Shown piece after piece: positions 1 to 8,507 of a stretch of 64,000 nucleotides of DNA. The position numbers were made by a program, and so were the translations under genes. Numbering within the stretch: the stretch's first letter is position 1; every line of letters starts with the position of its first letter. The notes below the pieces were generated by a model. It was not told the origin of the DNA, made no database searches, and saw nothing but the letters and a program-made list of their open reading frames with translations. Origin of the DNA: Bog-756 sp963737625 (GTDB taxonomy: Bacteria > Actinomycetota > Acidimicrobiia > Acidimicrobiales > RAAP-2). Location: contig CAVTTK010000005.1 of assembly GCA_963737625.1 (NCBI GenBank), forward strand, positions 561,507 through 625,506, written 5' to 3'.

Positions 1-119
1 GGGCACGCCGATCTCCTCCGGGAGTTGGTGGATGGCTCCGTCGGCTGGTGAGATCCCGGGCCGGTCCTCCTCACCTCCCGCCCGACTGACCGTGGGCCGC
101 AGGGCCGGCCCGCATCAAC

Positions 120-1101
120 TCAGGGAACGATGGCCTCGGTCAGCGGACGTTGGCGCGCCCGGGAACCGGCGCGCGAGATCCACACGGGTTCGCCGGGGGA
201 CAGTTCGAGTTCAGCGGCGGCACCCCGGCTCAGCTGCACCCAGGTCGGTTCGCCCCGCTCCATGGTGAGGTCCACCCGCACCTCGAATCCGAGATGGGTG
301 ACGCGTTCCACCAATCCGGCGTGATCGCCGGCCCCGGGGTTTCGGTGGATGACCAGGTCGTGGGGACGGACCCACGACCCGTCGAGCTGGGTGGCCGGGC
401 CCAGGAACTTCATCACGAACTCGTTGCTGGGGTGGTCGTACATCTCGGCCGGGTGGCCGATCTGCTCCAGCCGTCCCTCATTGATGATGGCCAGGTGGTC
501 GGCGACCTCCATGGCCTCCTCTTGGTCGTGGGTGACCAGCACCGTGGTGACGGAGATCTTGGTGTGCAACTCCCGCAGCCAGACCCGAAGCTCCTGGCGG
601 ACCTGGGCGTCGAGCGCACCGAAGGGCTCATCCAACAGTAGGAGCTGGGGCTCGATGGCCAGGGCCCGGGCCAGGGCCATGCGCTGGCGCTGGCCTCCGG
701 AGAGCTGCGACGGGTACCGGTCGGCCAGGTGGTCGATCTTGACCAGGTCCAAGAGCTCGTCGACCTTGGCGCGGATCTCGGCCTTGGGTCGCTTGCGGAC
801 CTCGAGGCCGAAGGCCACGTTCTTGCGCACCGTGAGGTGACGGAACGGCGCGTAGTGCTGGAAGCAGAAGCCGATGCCCCGGTCGCGCACCGGCACGCCC
901 GGTCACGTCCTCCCCGTCGAACTCGACGGTCCCCGAGTCGGGCACCTCCAATCCCGCCACCACCCGGAGCAGCGTGGATTTGCCGCCCCCGCTCGGACCC
1001 AACAGGGCGGTGAGGGAACCATCGGGGACCTCGAGACTCACGTCGTCGAGAGCAACGGCACTTCCGAATCGCTTGGAGACGGATCGGATCGTGATCGCCA
1101 T
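120..1101 (-). CDS. cysA: Sulfate/thiosulfate ABC importer ATPase CysA, interrupted by a one-base frameshift
   Basis: ATP-hydrolysing subunit of the cytoplasmic-membrane sulfate importer. Reading starts at the ATG at 1101 and shows a Walker A motif (GPSGGGKST, about residues 35-43). The frame is lost after GEDVTG near 898-900. The rest continues in another frame to the stop at 120, with the signature LSGGQRQR, Walker B LLLLDEPFGALD and the switch region LVTHDQEEAME, followed by a short C-terminal regulatory region. Removing one base from the CCC run at 898-900 restores a continuous protein of about 326 residues, a normal CysA size. The start overlaps the end of cysW, as expected for the last gene of an sbp-cysT-cysW-cysA operon. 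The family assignment is secure. Whether the frameshift is biological or a sequence error cannot be told here. Confidence 0.88.
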
Positions 1102-1946
1102 CGGGGGTTCCTCCTCTCGGTCGTCGGTTCTCTGCGGTCGGCCCCAACCAAGCCGAGTACGCCCAAGGCCACCAGCGCCAGGATGACTGCGCCAGCGTAG
1201 GCGGCTACGAGGTCGAGGTTGTCCACGCCGTCCAGGATGAACAGCGGCATGGTCTCGGTGCGACCGGCCACCAGTCCGGACACCACCGCCACTGCCCCGA
1301 ACTCCCCGATCACCCGGGCCGTGGTCAGGGTCACGCCGTAGGCCAGGCTGCGCCGGATGGATGGGAGGGTGATCCGTCGGAAGATGGTGAAGGGGGAGGC
1401 CCCGAGGGTGGTGGCGGCCTGTTCCTGCTCGGTGCCGATCTCCTGGAGGACAGGCAGCACTTCGCGGACCACATAGGGCAGGGCCACGGTGGCTGAGGCC
1501 ATGATGATGCCCGGCAGCGAGTAGATGATGTGGATGCCGTGGGCGTCCAGCCAATTGCCGAACCACCCGGTCTTGCCGTAGACGAGGACGAGGGCGATGC
1601 CCACCACCACCGGCGACACGGCCAGAGGCAGGTCGACGAAGGCGTCGAGGAGCCAGGCCCCGGGGAACCGGTGCCGGGCCAGAATGAGGGCCACCCCTAC
1701 GCCGAACGCGGTGTCCAGGGGCACGGCGATGAGCACCACCAGGAAGGTCAGCCACAGGGCATGGAGGCCGTCAGGCGTGGTGACGGCGTGCCAGGCCGCC
1801 CAGAAACCGTGCTGAAAGGCCCGGTAGAAGATGGACCCCACCGGGAGGACGACCAGCAGGCCCAGGTACCCGAGGGCGATGATCCGAAGGGGCCAGCGCC
1901 ACCGGCCGGTCACGATGCCCCCCGGGTCATATGGCCTCACTGACAT
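1038..1946 (-). CDS. cysW: Sulfate ABC transporter permease CysW
   Basis: Inner-membrane permease of the sulfate importer, 302 residues with about six hydrophobic segments. The EAA loop that docks the ATPase is visible (EQAATTLGASPFTIFRRI, about residues 180-200). The product pairs with CysT to form the channel and receives sulfate from the binding protein. It starts 20 bases inside the end of cysT and its end overlaps the cysA start by about 64 bases, so translation is probably coupled. The last 25-30 residues are hydrophilic and lie over the cysA start, so the true end could be shorter if another indel is present. Identification rests on order, length and the EAA motif. Confidence 0.9.
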   Translation of the reverse strand: MSVRPYDPGGIVTGRWRWPLRIIALGYLGLLVVLPVGSIFYRAFQHGFWAAWHAVTTPDGLHALWLTFLVVLIAVPLDTAFGVGVALILARHRFPGAWLLDAFVDLPLAVSPVVVGIALVLVYGKTGWFGNWLDAHGIHIIYSLPGIIMASATVALPYVVREVLPVLQEIGTEQEQAATTLGASPFTIFRRITLPSIRRSLAYGVTLTTARVIGEFGAVAVVSGLVAGRTETMPLFILDGVDNLDLVAAYAGAVILALVALGVLGLVGADRREPTTERRNPRWRSRSDPSPSDSEVPLLSTT

Positions 1947-2808
1947 CGAACCGGCGGCGCAGGAGCCCGATGAGCAGCAGGACGGCGAGGGCGATGGCCA
2001 CCAGCACCACCGACACGGCCGCCGCCGCTCCCAGCTGGTCGCTCTGGGAGAGGCTGAAGATCCACGAGGAGGACACCTCGGTCTTGAACGGGACGTTGCC
2101 CGAGATCAGTACCACCGACCCGTACTCGCCGATGGCCCGGGCGAAGGCCAGGCCGGCCCCGGCCAGCATGGCCGGGGCCAGGCTGGGCAGGATGATCCGC
2201 CACAGGACCCGACCCGAGGAAGCCCCGAGCGAGGCGGCGGCCTCTTCGGTCTCTCGGTCCAACTCGGCCAGCACCGGCTGGACCGACCGCACCGAGAAGG
2301 GCAGCGTCACGAAGGCCAGGGCGAACAGGATGCCCCACCGGGTGTCAGCCACGTCGAGGTGGAAGGGACTGGTCGGCCCGTACAGCGTGAGCAGGGTGAG
2401 GCCGGCCACGATGGTGGGAAGGGCGAACGGCAGGTCGATGACGGCGTTCACCAGCTGCTTTCCGCGGAAGTCGTCCCGGACCAGCACCCAGGCGATGATC
2501 AGGCCGGCTACGGCGTTGAAGGCCGCCACGGCCAACGATGACACCAGGGTCAGCTTGAAGGCCGCCACGGCCTCGGGCTGGCTGACCGCTGACCAGAAGG
2601 CACTCCAGCCTCCACTGAAGGCGTGGGCCACCAGAGCGGCCAGCGGGAGCACCACCAACAGGCTCAGATAGGTGACCGCCAGGGTGGGCCCGGCGATCCG
2701 TCCTACGGCCCGACGACCATGATGCTGGTGACGCGGCGAGGCTCCCGCCCCGACGAGGGTGGCGGGAGCCGGGAGCCGCTCGGCCTCAGCTACTGGAGGT
2801 GGAGACAC
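1927..2808 (-). CDS. cysT: Sulfate ABC transporter permease CysT (CysU)
   Basis: First membrane subunit of the sulfate importer, with six predicted transmembrane segments and an EAA loop (EEAAASLGASSGRVLWRI). The family is usually about 275-290 residues. The open frame extends to an ATG at 2838, but that start lies deep inside sbp; I prefer the GTG at 2808 (293 residues), which still overlaps the sbp end by 23 bases. No strong ribosome-binding site decides between them. The gene lies between sbp and cysW in one transcription unit. Confidence 0.88.
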   Translation of the reverse strand: MSPPPVAEAERLPAPATLVGAGASPRHQHHGRRAVGRIAGPTLAVTYLSLLVVLPLAALVAHAFSGGWSAFWSAVSQPEAVAAFKLTLVSSLAVAAFNAVAGLIIAWVLVRDDFRGKQLVNAVIDLPFALPTIVAGLTLLTLYGPTSPFHLDVADTRWGILFALAFVTLPFSVRSVQPVLAELDRETEEAAASLGASSGRVLWRIILPSLAPAMLAGAGLAFARAIGEYGSVVLISGNVPFKTEVSSSWIFSLSQSDQLGAAAAVSVVLVAIALAVLLLIGLLRRRFDVSEAI

Positions 2809-3826
2809 CCAGTCCCTGCTCGATCTTGGCCACCACACCGGTGCTGGGGGTGAAGAAGATCGTGTTGACCTTGGCCCACCCGCCCAGGCTGTCGATGGTG
2901 AAGAGGGTCTTGGGCTTCGGGAACTTGAACTGGGCCGCCACGTTGGGCAGCACCGGACGGTAGCCCTGCTGGCCCCAGACCTTCTGGCCGGCCGGCGAGA
3001 GCAGGTAGGCCACGAAGGCCTTGGCCGCCGAGGGGTTGGTGGCCTTCAACGACACGGCGATGGGGTTCTGGATCAGGATGGTCTGCGGCGGGGTGATGAT
3101 GGTGATGGGCTCCCCCTGTTTCGCGGCATAGAGGGCGTCGTCCTCGTAGTCGAGCAGGACGTCGCCCTCGCCGGACAGGAAGGTCTGCAGGGCGGTCGAG
3201 GCGCTGGACGGCTGGGCCACGGTGTTCTTCAGCAGCTTGGTGAGGTAGGCCGTGGCCTGGGCCTTGTTCTTGCCCTGGTTGAGCTGGGCGCCGTAGGCGG
3301 CCATCAGGTTCCACTTGGCGCTACCCGAGCTGAAGGGGTTGGGGGTGATGACCCCGACTCCACTCTGGATCAGGCTGGCCCAGTTGGTGATGTGCTTGGG
3401 ATTGCCCTTCCGGACGACGAACGAGACGATGGAGTTGGTCACCATGCCCTTGGTGGGAGTGGCGCTCCACCTGGGGGAGACGATGCCCGCCTTCACCAAC
3501 TTGGTCATGTCGGGAGTCAAGGAGAAGTTGACCACGTCCGCGGGGAGGCCACTGGCCACGGCGGTCGACTGGGAGCCGGAGGCTCCGAACGACTGGGAGA
3601 AGGTCACGGCGGACCCGGCCGAGGAGGCGTTGAACGCCTTGATGAGGGCGGCATAGGCCGGCTTGGGGGTGGAGTACGCCACCAGGGCCACCGGACCGGT
3701 GGCTGCTCCGGCGGTGGCGGGGATGGCCGCTCCGACGGCCAGGGTCAGTCCCAGGACAGCGGCGCCACCTCCGAGGCGGAGCTGGCGGGACGATCGGGGA
3801 CGGGAGGAGTTTCGCACGGGGCACAT
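2786..3826 (-). CDS. sbp: Sulfate-binding protein of the ABC importer (Sbp/CysP type)
   Basis: Extracytoplasmic solute-binding protein, 346 residues. It has a basic N terminus and a hydrophobic Ala/Gly-rich signal sequence (about residues 18-42). Typical Sbp features include NPF...SGSAKWN and a C-terminal segment repeating 'LLSPAGQKVWGQQGYRP'. It would capture sulfate or thiosulfate and deliver it to CysT/CysW. It is the first gene of the operon, and a TTGACA hexamer lies upstream on the minus strand (3854-3849) as a plausible -35 element. No lipobox cysteine is evident, so secretion may be followed by retention through the permease. The neighbouring FtsX fragment is divergent and unrelated. 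Confidence 0.92.
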   Translation of the reverse strand: MCPVRNSSRPRSSRQLRLGGGAAVLGLTLAVGAAIPATAGAATGPVALVAYSTPKPAYAALIKAFNASSAGSAVTFSQSFGASGSQSTAVASGLPADVVNFSLTPDMTKLVKAGIVSPRWSATPTKGMVTNSIVSFVVRKGNPKHITNWASLIQSGVGVITPNPFSSGSAKWNLMAAYGAQLNQGKNKAQATAYLTKLLKNTVAQPSSASTALQTFLSGEGDVLLDYEDDALYAAKQGEPITIITPPQTILIQNPIAVSLKATNPSAAKAFVAYLLSPAGQKVWGQQGYRPVLPNVAAQFKFPKPKTLFTIDSLGGWAKVNTIFFTPSTGVVAKIEQGLGVSTSSS

Positions 3827-3940
3827 TCCAGACCAATCCGTCCTAATTTGTCAAGTCAGTAGGGATGGTAGGAATACGGATCGGTTGGTGCCGGGATCTC
3901 GCGGGGCCTGGCCACCCAGATCACCATCGGCGGGACCGCG

Positions 3941-4810
3941 GTGGGGCTGGTGGCAGGGCGATCCCTCCGGGCCCCCCTTCTGTTCTCGGCCGTGACGGGC
4001 ACGCTTCCCGACGGTGACGGACAGATCGCACTCGGATCGTCCACCATGAGCCAGGTTCACGCCCGGGTGGGGTCCACGATCGAGGCGACCGTGCTGGCGC
4101 CGTCAGGCACCAAACGGACGGTGCCCCTCCGCGTGGTGTCCCAAGTGGCCTTCCCGGTACTGGGCGGAGCCGTGGGGCTGGGCAGCGGCGCGCTGATGAC
4201 CATCTCGGGGCTGGTGTCCGCGGCGGGTCCCCCGAACCCGGAACAGGCGAGCTGCCGCCAGGGGATACTGGCCGACCAGAACGGCGGGATCCTGATCGCC
4301 GTGGCCGCCGGGACCCGGGGACGCGCCGATGTGACCCGCTACCTCGGCACCTTCGGGTCCGTCACCGCCCTACCCATCACGCCCACGTCGTTGATCAACT
4401 TCGGTGAGGCTGTCAACTTCCCCCTCAGCTTCGGGGCACTACTGGCCCTATTCGGGGCGGCCACGCTGGCCCACCTTCTCGTGGTCAGCGTGTCCCGCCG
4501 ACGTCGGGAGATCGGCCTGCTGAAGGTGCTGGGCTTCGTGAACGGACAGGTGGTGGCGCCCGTGGGCTGGGAGGCCACGACGGTGGCGCTGGTTGGCATC
4601 GTCGTCGGCATTCCGCTGGGCATCATCGCCGGCCGGGCCACCTGGAACCTGTTCGCCGCCCACCTCGGGGTAGTCCCCGTCTCCGTGGTGCCGGTCGGTC
4701 TGGTGGCGGCCCTGGTGGTCGGTGTGCTGGTGGCGGCCAATCTGCTGGCCCTCGCTCCGGCCCTCGTGGCCGCTCGCTCGAAGCCCGGGCGGCTCCTGCG
4801 AACCCAGTGA
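3941..4810 (+). CDS. FtsX-like ABC permease, 5'-truncated fragment
   Basis: 289 residues matching only the C-terminal half of a large MacB/FtsX-type permease: part of an extracytoplasmic domain, then three or four transmembrane segments with the usual 'RRREIGLLKVLGF' loop near residues 185-200. The frame is open from 3872 (just after a TAG), and the residues before the GTG at 3941 still read like the family (GLATQITIGG...). The N-terminal transmembrane segment and half of the periplasmic domain are therefore missing rather than hidden by start choice. The upstream space is taken by the divergent sulfate operon and no ATPase is adjacent. Probably a non-functional remnant left by a deletion or rearrangement, although the reading frame itself is intact. 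Confidence 0.7.
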   Translation: MGLVAGRSLRAPLLFSAVTGTLPDGDGQIALGSSTMSQVHARVGSTIEATVLAPSGTKRTVPLRVVSQVAFPVLGGAVGLGSGALMTISGLVSAAGPPNPEQASCRQGILADQNGGILIAVAAGTRGRADVTRYLGTFGSVTALPITPTSLINFGEAVNFPLSFGALLALFGAATLAHLLVVSVSRRRREIGLLKVLGFVNGQVVAPVGWEATTVALVGIVVGIPLGIIAGRATWNLFAAHLGVVPVSVVPVGLVAALVVGVLVAANLLALAPALVAARSKPGRLLRTQ

Positions 4811-4884
4811 TCCGCGGTACCGACGGCCCGGGTCCTGACCGCCGTGATCCAGGGACTCGCTCGATCACCCGGTGGGGCGACCGC

Positions 4885-5112
4885 TCACGGTTGCCGGAGG
4901 GTACGGGCCTGTTGGATGTGGCTCATGCGTACCTGGGCCACCAGCCAATTGTCGGAGCGGGTCAGCTCCCGCTCGGCCGGTCGGTGGTGGTGGCCGGAAG
5001 GGGCGTCGGTGCGAGCGCCGCACCTCCGACAGACGGGCATCCGCCCGTTGGTCTCGGGGGCGTGATGCTCATCCAGTCGGCTTCCTACCTCTGATGCCTC
5101 GGGTGTGGCCAT
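4885..5112 (-). CDS. Small CxxC-containing protein (possible zinc-binding), hypothetical
   Basis: Up to 75 residues; a shorter version could start at the ATG at 5040. It contains a CRRCGA motif followed by a histidine-rich stretch and a mixed-charge C terminus (LTRSDNWLVAQVRMSHIQQARTLRQP) that looks like a helical segment. One CxxC with nearby histidines could hold a single metal ion. It lies in a poorly coding region between the truncated permease and the 37-aa basic protein. No family recognised, and it may be spurious. Confidence 0.35.
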   Translation of the reverse strand: MATPEASEVGSRLDEHHAPETNGRMPVCRRCGARTDAPSGHHHRPAERELTRSDNWLVAQVRMSHIQQARTLRQP

Positions 5113-5170
5113 GGTGCTCCGATCGCCCGACCACGGCCCGTCGGGCCGCGCCGGGCCTCTGGGATCGCCG

Positions 5171-5284
5171 CTAGCGGGTCAGCCCTTTCCGGGTCTGCTC
5201 CTTCTCCTTCTTGGCCTGTCGCTTCTCTTTGAGCGACTTGCCGGACTTCTTGGAGGCGGTCTTGCGGGGTGACTTGTCTGTCAT
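5171..5284 (-). CDS. 37-residue lysine-rich basic protein
   Basis: A short gene starting at the ATG at 5284 with a purine-rich ribosome-binding site (GGAAGGGGGATCC just before it) and ending at the TAG at 5171. The product is almost entirely Lys/Arg/Ser/Thr (MTDKSPRKTASKKSGKSL... ending RKGLTR), with no hydrophobic core. Small basic proteins of this kind occur in many actinobacteria; the function is unknown, and nucleic-acid or ribosome association is a guess from charge alone. The good ribosome-binding site and clean start and stop support it as real. Confidence 0.65.
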   Translation of the reverse strand: MTDKSPRKTASKKSGKSLKEKRQAKKEKEQTRKGLTR

Positions 5285-6104
5285 GGATCCCCCTTCCCTG
5301 GGTTGAGCGTACTCCTCCTGGCCACCGACATCGACCGGTCGCTCGGCGAGATGCCGTCGCTGGTGCCTGGTCGAATCGGGGTACGCCGCATGTGGTGGCC
5401 GCCGAGGGACGCGGGTAGCTCGATCCGCTCAGTGCGCCGCGGACCATCGGGGAGAGCGACCGGCGCCTCCTCTCACTCGGGGTCCACGCGGGCGAGGTCG
5501 AAGGAGGGGACCACGTCAACGTCCGGGCCGTGGGGTACGCCACCGGTCGGCAACCGGTGGTTTCATCGCCACAACCATGACGGGGCAGACACGGCCATCA
5601 GAGATCCGCCGATCTCACGCGTGACCATCGTCCCGGGGGATTCCCTCTAGCCGCCACCCGGAGAGTCGAAGAAGCTCCGCAACCACGGAGATGCGACGGC
5701 GATCACCAATGCGGTGTACTGATTCCGAGGCGAGTGGGGACTCACGACCACCTCGACCGGACGAAGGCCTCCACCTTGGGCCGCTCGATACCAGCCACAC
5801 GTCAATCGGAATCGGGCCAGCGGTTGACCGGATCCACCCGTCTGCACCATCGGCATGACCACTTTTGCCCTGTATTTGCTTCCCCGGACCGGGAATGCGT
5901 AGTCCGTCTCCCCCACAGAGAGGACAGTCGTCGCCCGCCCGGCATAGTGCGACCCCGTCCAGCTGAGTACGACTGACCCCGCGGAGTCCACCGATTGACC
6001 CCGCGGAGTCCACCAGCTCCCACCCGTCCAGTCGATCGTAGATGTAGCTCCTTCTCTTGTGTTTGTAGACGGGACGCATCTCACAGTTCTGAGGCGAAGA
6101 TTTC
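5285..6104 (-). other. Long stretch without a confident gene
   Basis: About 820 bases between the 37-aa gene and the IS110 transposase. One minus-strand frame (5647-6084) stays open for 145 codons, but its composition and weak start do not convince me. The stretch contains a 19-bp tandem repeat (5974-6014). It may hold the right end of the insertion sequence and degraded DNA. Confidence 0.4.
5974..6014. repeat. Two copies of a 19-bp direct repeat
   Basis: TGACCCCGCGGAGTCCACC occurs at 5974-5992 and again at 5996-6014, separated by three bases. Each copy holds a near-palindrome (GACCCCGCGGAGTC). It lies about 90 bases beyond the 3' end of the IS110 transposase gene, so it may be a duplicated target or binding sequence. 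Confidence 0.8.
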
Positions 6105-7349
6105 TTACCCCGCAACGGCCAAGGGCTCGAGCGTCACGGAATAGCCCATCTTGCGAAGCTGGTCGAGAGCCCGGTTCTTTGCCTTTTCAGGGTTGAGACG
6201 AGTGAAGTAGTCGCCGCCGGGATCGCCGTAGGGGGTGTCGGTGGTGATCATGTGCCAGATGGCCACGAGCATGGCGTGCTCCAGAGCAACCAGTGCCTTG
6301 ATCGGGCCCCGCCGGGAGGCGATTCGCCGGAACTTGGCGGCCAGATAGGTGTCCTTGCTCCGAGAGGCCGACATGGCGGCGATGCCCAGGGCTCCCTTCA
6401 GGTAGGGATTGCCCGGCCTGGTCTCCGTGGACTTGATCCGCCCGGCGGACTCGTTGGAGCCCGGGCACGTCCCGGCCCACGAGGCCAGGTGCCCGGCGGT
6501 CGGGAACCGGCTCATGTCGCCTCCGGTCTCGGCGATGATCACGTCGGCCACCAGGGTGGAGACCCCGGGGATGGTGACGAGGAGGTCCCTCACGTGACGA
6601 AAGGGCTCCACCACCACCTCGATCCGTCCGGTCAGTTCGTCGATGGCCCGAGTGTGGTTGTCGATCAGGTCGAGGTGGAGTTGGGCCAAGAATCCGTGGT
6701 GTTCGCTGAACCGGCCGGTCAGGGCCTCGGTGAGCTCAGGGATCTTGGACCGGAGCCGGCGTTTGGCCAGCTCGGCCAGGGCCACCGGGTCACGCTGTCC
6801 GTCGATCAGAGAGGCCAGCATGGCCCGGCCCGAGACCCCGGTGATGTCGGTGGCCACCGACGACAACTTGATGCCGGCGTCCTCCAGCAGCTTCTCCAGC
6901 CGCTGGATCTCCATGGCCCGGGCCCGCACCAAGGTGGTCCGCGTCCGGGTCAGGTCCCGGAGCTGGCGGATCGGCTCGGGTGGGACGAACGAGCCCCGGA
7001 CCAGCCCATGGGCCCCCAGTTGGGCCAACCATGCCGCATCGGAGACATCGGTCTTCCGCCCCGGCAGGTTCTTCACGTGACGGGCGTTCACCAGCATCAC
7101 CTCGAACGGGCCGTCCTCCAAGAGGTAGTAGAAGGGCTTCCAGTAGTCGCTGGTGGCCTCCATGACCACCAAGGTCACCTGCTCGGCAACCAGGTGATCG
7201 CGCAGAGCGAGGATCTGGTTGGTCACCGCGCCCCAGGTCGTGACCACCGATTTCGCCTTGGCCCGGCCCGAACCGGCGATCCGGACGCAGACCTTGGCGT
7301 CGCGTTTCGATATATCGACCCCGGCACACCGGGGATGCACCACATCCAT
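6105..7349 (-). CDS. IS110-family transposase (DEDD/RuvC-like plus Transposase_20)
   Basis: 414-residue recombinase that moves the element through a RuvC-like DEDD domain and a C-terminal serine-containing domain. Visible acidic residues in order are Asp12 (GVDISK), Glu64 (VMEATSDYW), Asp101 and Asp104 (KTDVSDAAW). A coiled-coil middle follows, then 'LVTIPGVSTLVADVII' and the GTCPGSNESAGR segment of the second domain. The frame opens at 7370, but the ATG at 7349 has AAGGAG six bases upstream and is the better start. Length and motifs are complete, so the protein may be active. In this family a structured RNA from the non-coding end guides target choice; a candidate lies just upstream. Confidence 0.95.
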   Translation of the reverse strand: MDVVHPRCAGVDISKRDAKVCVRIAGSGRAKAKSVVTTWGAVTNQILALRDHLVAEQVTLVVMEATSDYWKPFYYLLEDGPFEVMLVNARHVKNLPGRKTDVSDAAWLAQLGAHGLVRGSFVPPEPIRQLRDLTRTRTTLVRARAMEIQRLEKLLEDAGIKLSSVATDITGVSGRAMLASLIDGQRDPVALAELAKRRLRSKIPELTEALTGRFSEHHGFLAQLHLDLIDNHTRAIDELTGRIEVVVEPFRHVRDLLVTIPGVSTLVADVIIAETGGDMSRFPTAGHLASWAGTCPGSNESAGRIKSTETRPGNPYLKGALGIAAMSASRSKDTYLAAKFRRIASRRGPIKALVALEHAMLVAIWHMITTDTPYGDPGGDYFTRLNPEKAKNRALDQLRKMGYSVTLEPLAVAG

Positions 7350-7370
7350 CGCTCGCTCCTTCCTCGACAT

Positions 7371-7560
7371 GAGGACCTTGGGTTAGGTGCTCGTCCCGGG
7401 GAGGGCAGGAAAATTCAGAAGTCTGACGCTCGTGCTCAAAGGCAACAGTCCACGGTTCCCGTGGAAGCCCTCCACCACCATGCTGACCTACAGGCTCACC
7501 GGCACTACAGAGCTATCGGTGTCGAACCGGAACGAGCTCAACCATTGTGCCGAACGGTCT
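7371..7560 (-). ncRNA. Candidate IS110 bridge RNA in the non-coding left end
   Basis: The leader upstream of the transposase on the same strand has no good reading frame but strong secondary-structure potential. It includes a perfect hairpin CCACGG-GAA-CCGTGG (forward 7450-7464) and an overlapping alternative hairpin GTGGA/TCCAC (7461-7475). Established work shows IS110 elements transcribe a bridge RNA from such an end to pair with target and donor DNA. Position and structure fit; sequence identity to a known bridge RNA cannot be judged here, and the limits are approximate. Confidence 0.45.
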
Positions 7561-7609
7561 TGATGGTCGCCAGGGGCGCATTCCACAGCACAAGGCCGAT
7601 CGCTCCGCA

Positions 7610-7894
7610 TCATCTTCGCTCACCCCGGCGAGCCCGAATCTGGGCTCTACCTTGCTGACCTGAGACGGCGATCGTCCTCCGGCGACGCGTTGCCCAGTGG
7701 GCGCCATCGGCTGATACCAAAGCCCAGCCGCCCGATATCCCCTTTCGCCACGAGAGACGGGTGCCCGGCAGAGCGGGGAGTGCCAGCCACTCCTGCTCAT
7801 TCGCTGCGGCCAGACGCCGCCGCGCTTCCCTGGACGTGGGGAGTGGTGGTGTGCGAGGTCGGTCCGCCGAGCCCATCGTCGAATTATCGGTCAC
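7610..7894 (-). CDS. Hypothetical protein, weakly supported
   Basis: 94-codon frame starting at a GTG at 7894 with GGAGACGG upstream. The product is basic and Ala/Arg-rich (TSREARRRLAAANEQEWLALP...) and matches no family I know. It lies between the IS110 leader and the monooxygenase-like gene, in a region where several frames are open by chance. It could be a small host gene cut by the insertion or simply non-coding. Confidence 0.25.
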   Translation of the reverse strand: MTDNSTMGSADRPRTPPLPTSREARRRLAAANEQEWLALPALPGTRLSWRKGISGGWALVSADGAHWATRRRRTIAVSGQQGRAQIRARRGERR

Positions 7895-7968
7895 GCCACC
7901 GTCTCCGGCCAGGAGGTTCAGGGAGCGGCAACCCGTGAGGCTGGCACGTTGGGACAGGCGGGTGCCGT

Positions 7969-8280
7969 CTAACGCACCCAGTCGTCAACGACGGTGAGGT
8001 CCGTGAATTCCGGAGCACCTTCGAAGATCTCCATCATGGTCGCCCTGGCGGCCTGCAGTCCCTCCTGGCGTCGGGGGTCGCTCTCGCGCTCGCGAGCCTT
8101 CTCCTCGCTCTCGAAGACAACGAGCGTGATGACTCGACGCGGGTCGTTCGTGTCTCGAGTTGTTGTCGTGTGCAGAAGTCCCGAATCCGGCTGTTCAGCC
8201 GCCCGCAACTGAGCGGCCACCTTGGGCAGGTCGCCTTCCCTGCCTGGCTTCAATCGCATGGTGACCAGTTGTGCCCACAT
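7969..8280 (-). CDS. ABM-type dimeric alpha/beta-barrel protein
   Basis: 103 residues starting at the ATG at 8280 (MWAQLVTMRLKPGREGDL), preceded by GAGAAAGG. The pattern (MRLKPG near the start, a central LLHTTTTRDTNDPRRVITLVVFES strand pair, a C-terminal strand FTDLTVVDDWV) is typical of antibiotic-biosynthesis-monooxygenase-like ferredoxin-fold dimers. Such proteins are often small oxygenases or stress-related proteins; no substrate can be assigned. The open frame extends upstream to 8358, but those residues are low-complexity and lack a ribosome-binding site. Confidence 0.7.
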   Translation of the reverse strand: MWAQLVTMRLKPGREGDLPKVAAQLRAAEQPDSGLLHTTTTRDTNDPRRVITLVVFESEEKARERESDPRRQEGLQAARATMMEIFEGAPEFTDLTVVDDWVR

Positions 8281-8507
8281 CCGACGACCTTTCTCCGATG
8301 GTGAGGCGAACACTAATCCGCCGACCGTCGGTGTGCGCCGGCCGGGCCGGCCGACCATGCCATGGGGAAGGTAGGGTCGACCGCCCTATACCGTCAATCG
8401 AGACGGTGGTGGTCACCGGCCATCCAACGGATAACGAGGGCCGGGCGCGTGGGCTGAGCCAGACTGAGGCCTGTCGATGCCGGTCGGCTGAGGCAGCGAG
8501 GAGACTG

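Larger units (their letters stand above)
6060..7560 (-). mobile_element. IS110-family insertion sequence (ends approximate)
   Basis: One intact transposase gene plus a long non-coding leader. IS110 elements lack clear terminal inverted repeats and usually make no target duplication, so the ends cannot be fixed by eye. I bound the element loosely by the downstream non-coding DNA near 6060 and by the structured leader reaching at least 7560. It sits among fragments and non-coding DNA, consistent with an insertion hot spot. Confidence 0.7.

Noticed and set aside
5647..6084. A 145-codon minus-strand frame between the 37-aa gene and the IS110 gene
   Set aside because: No ribosome-binding site, no known motif, and it includes the 19-bp tandem repeat. 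Kept only as unexplained DNA.
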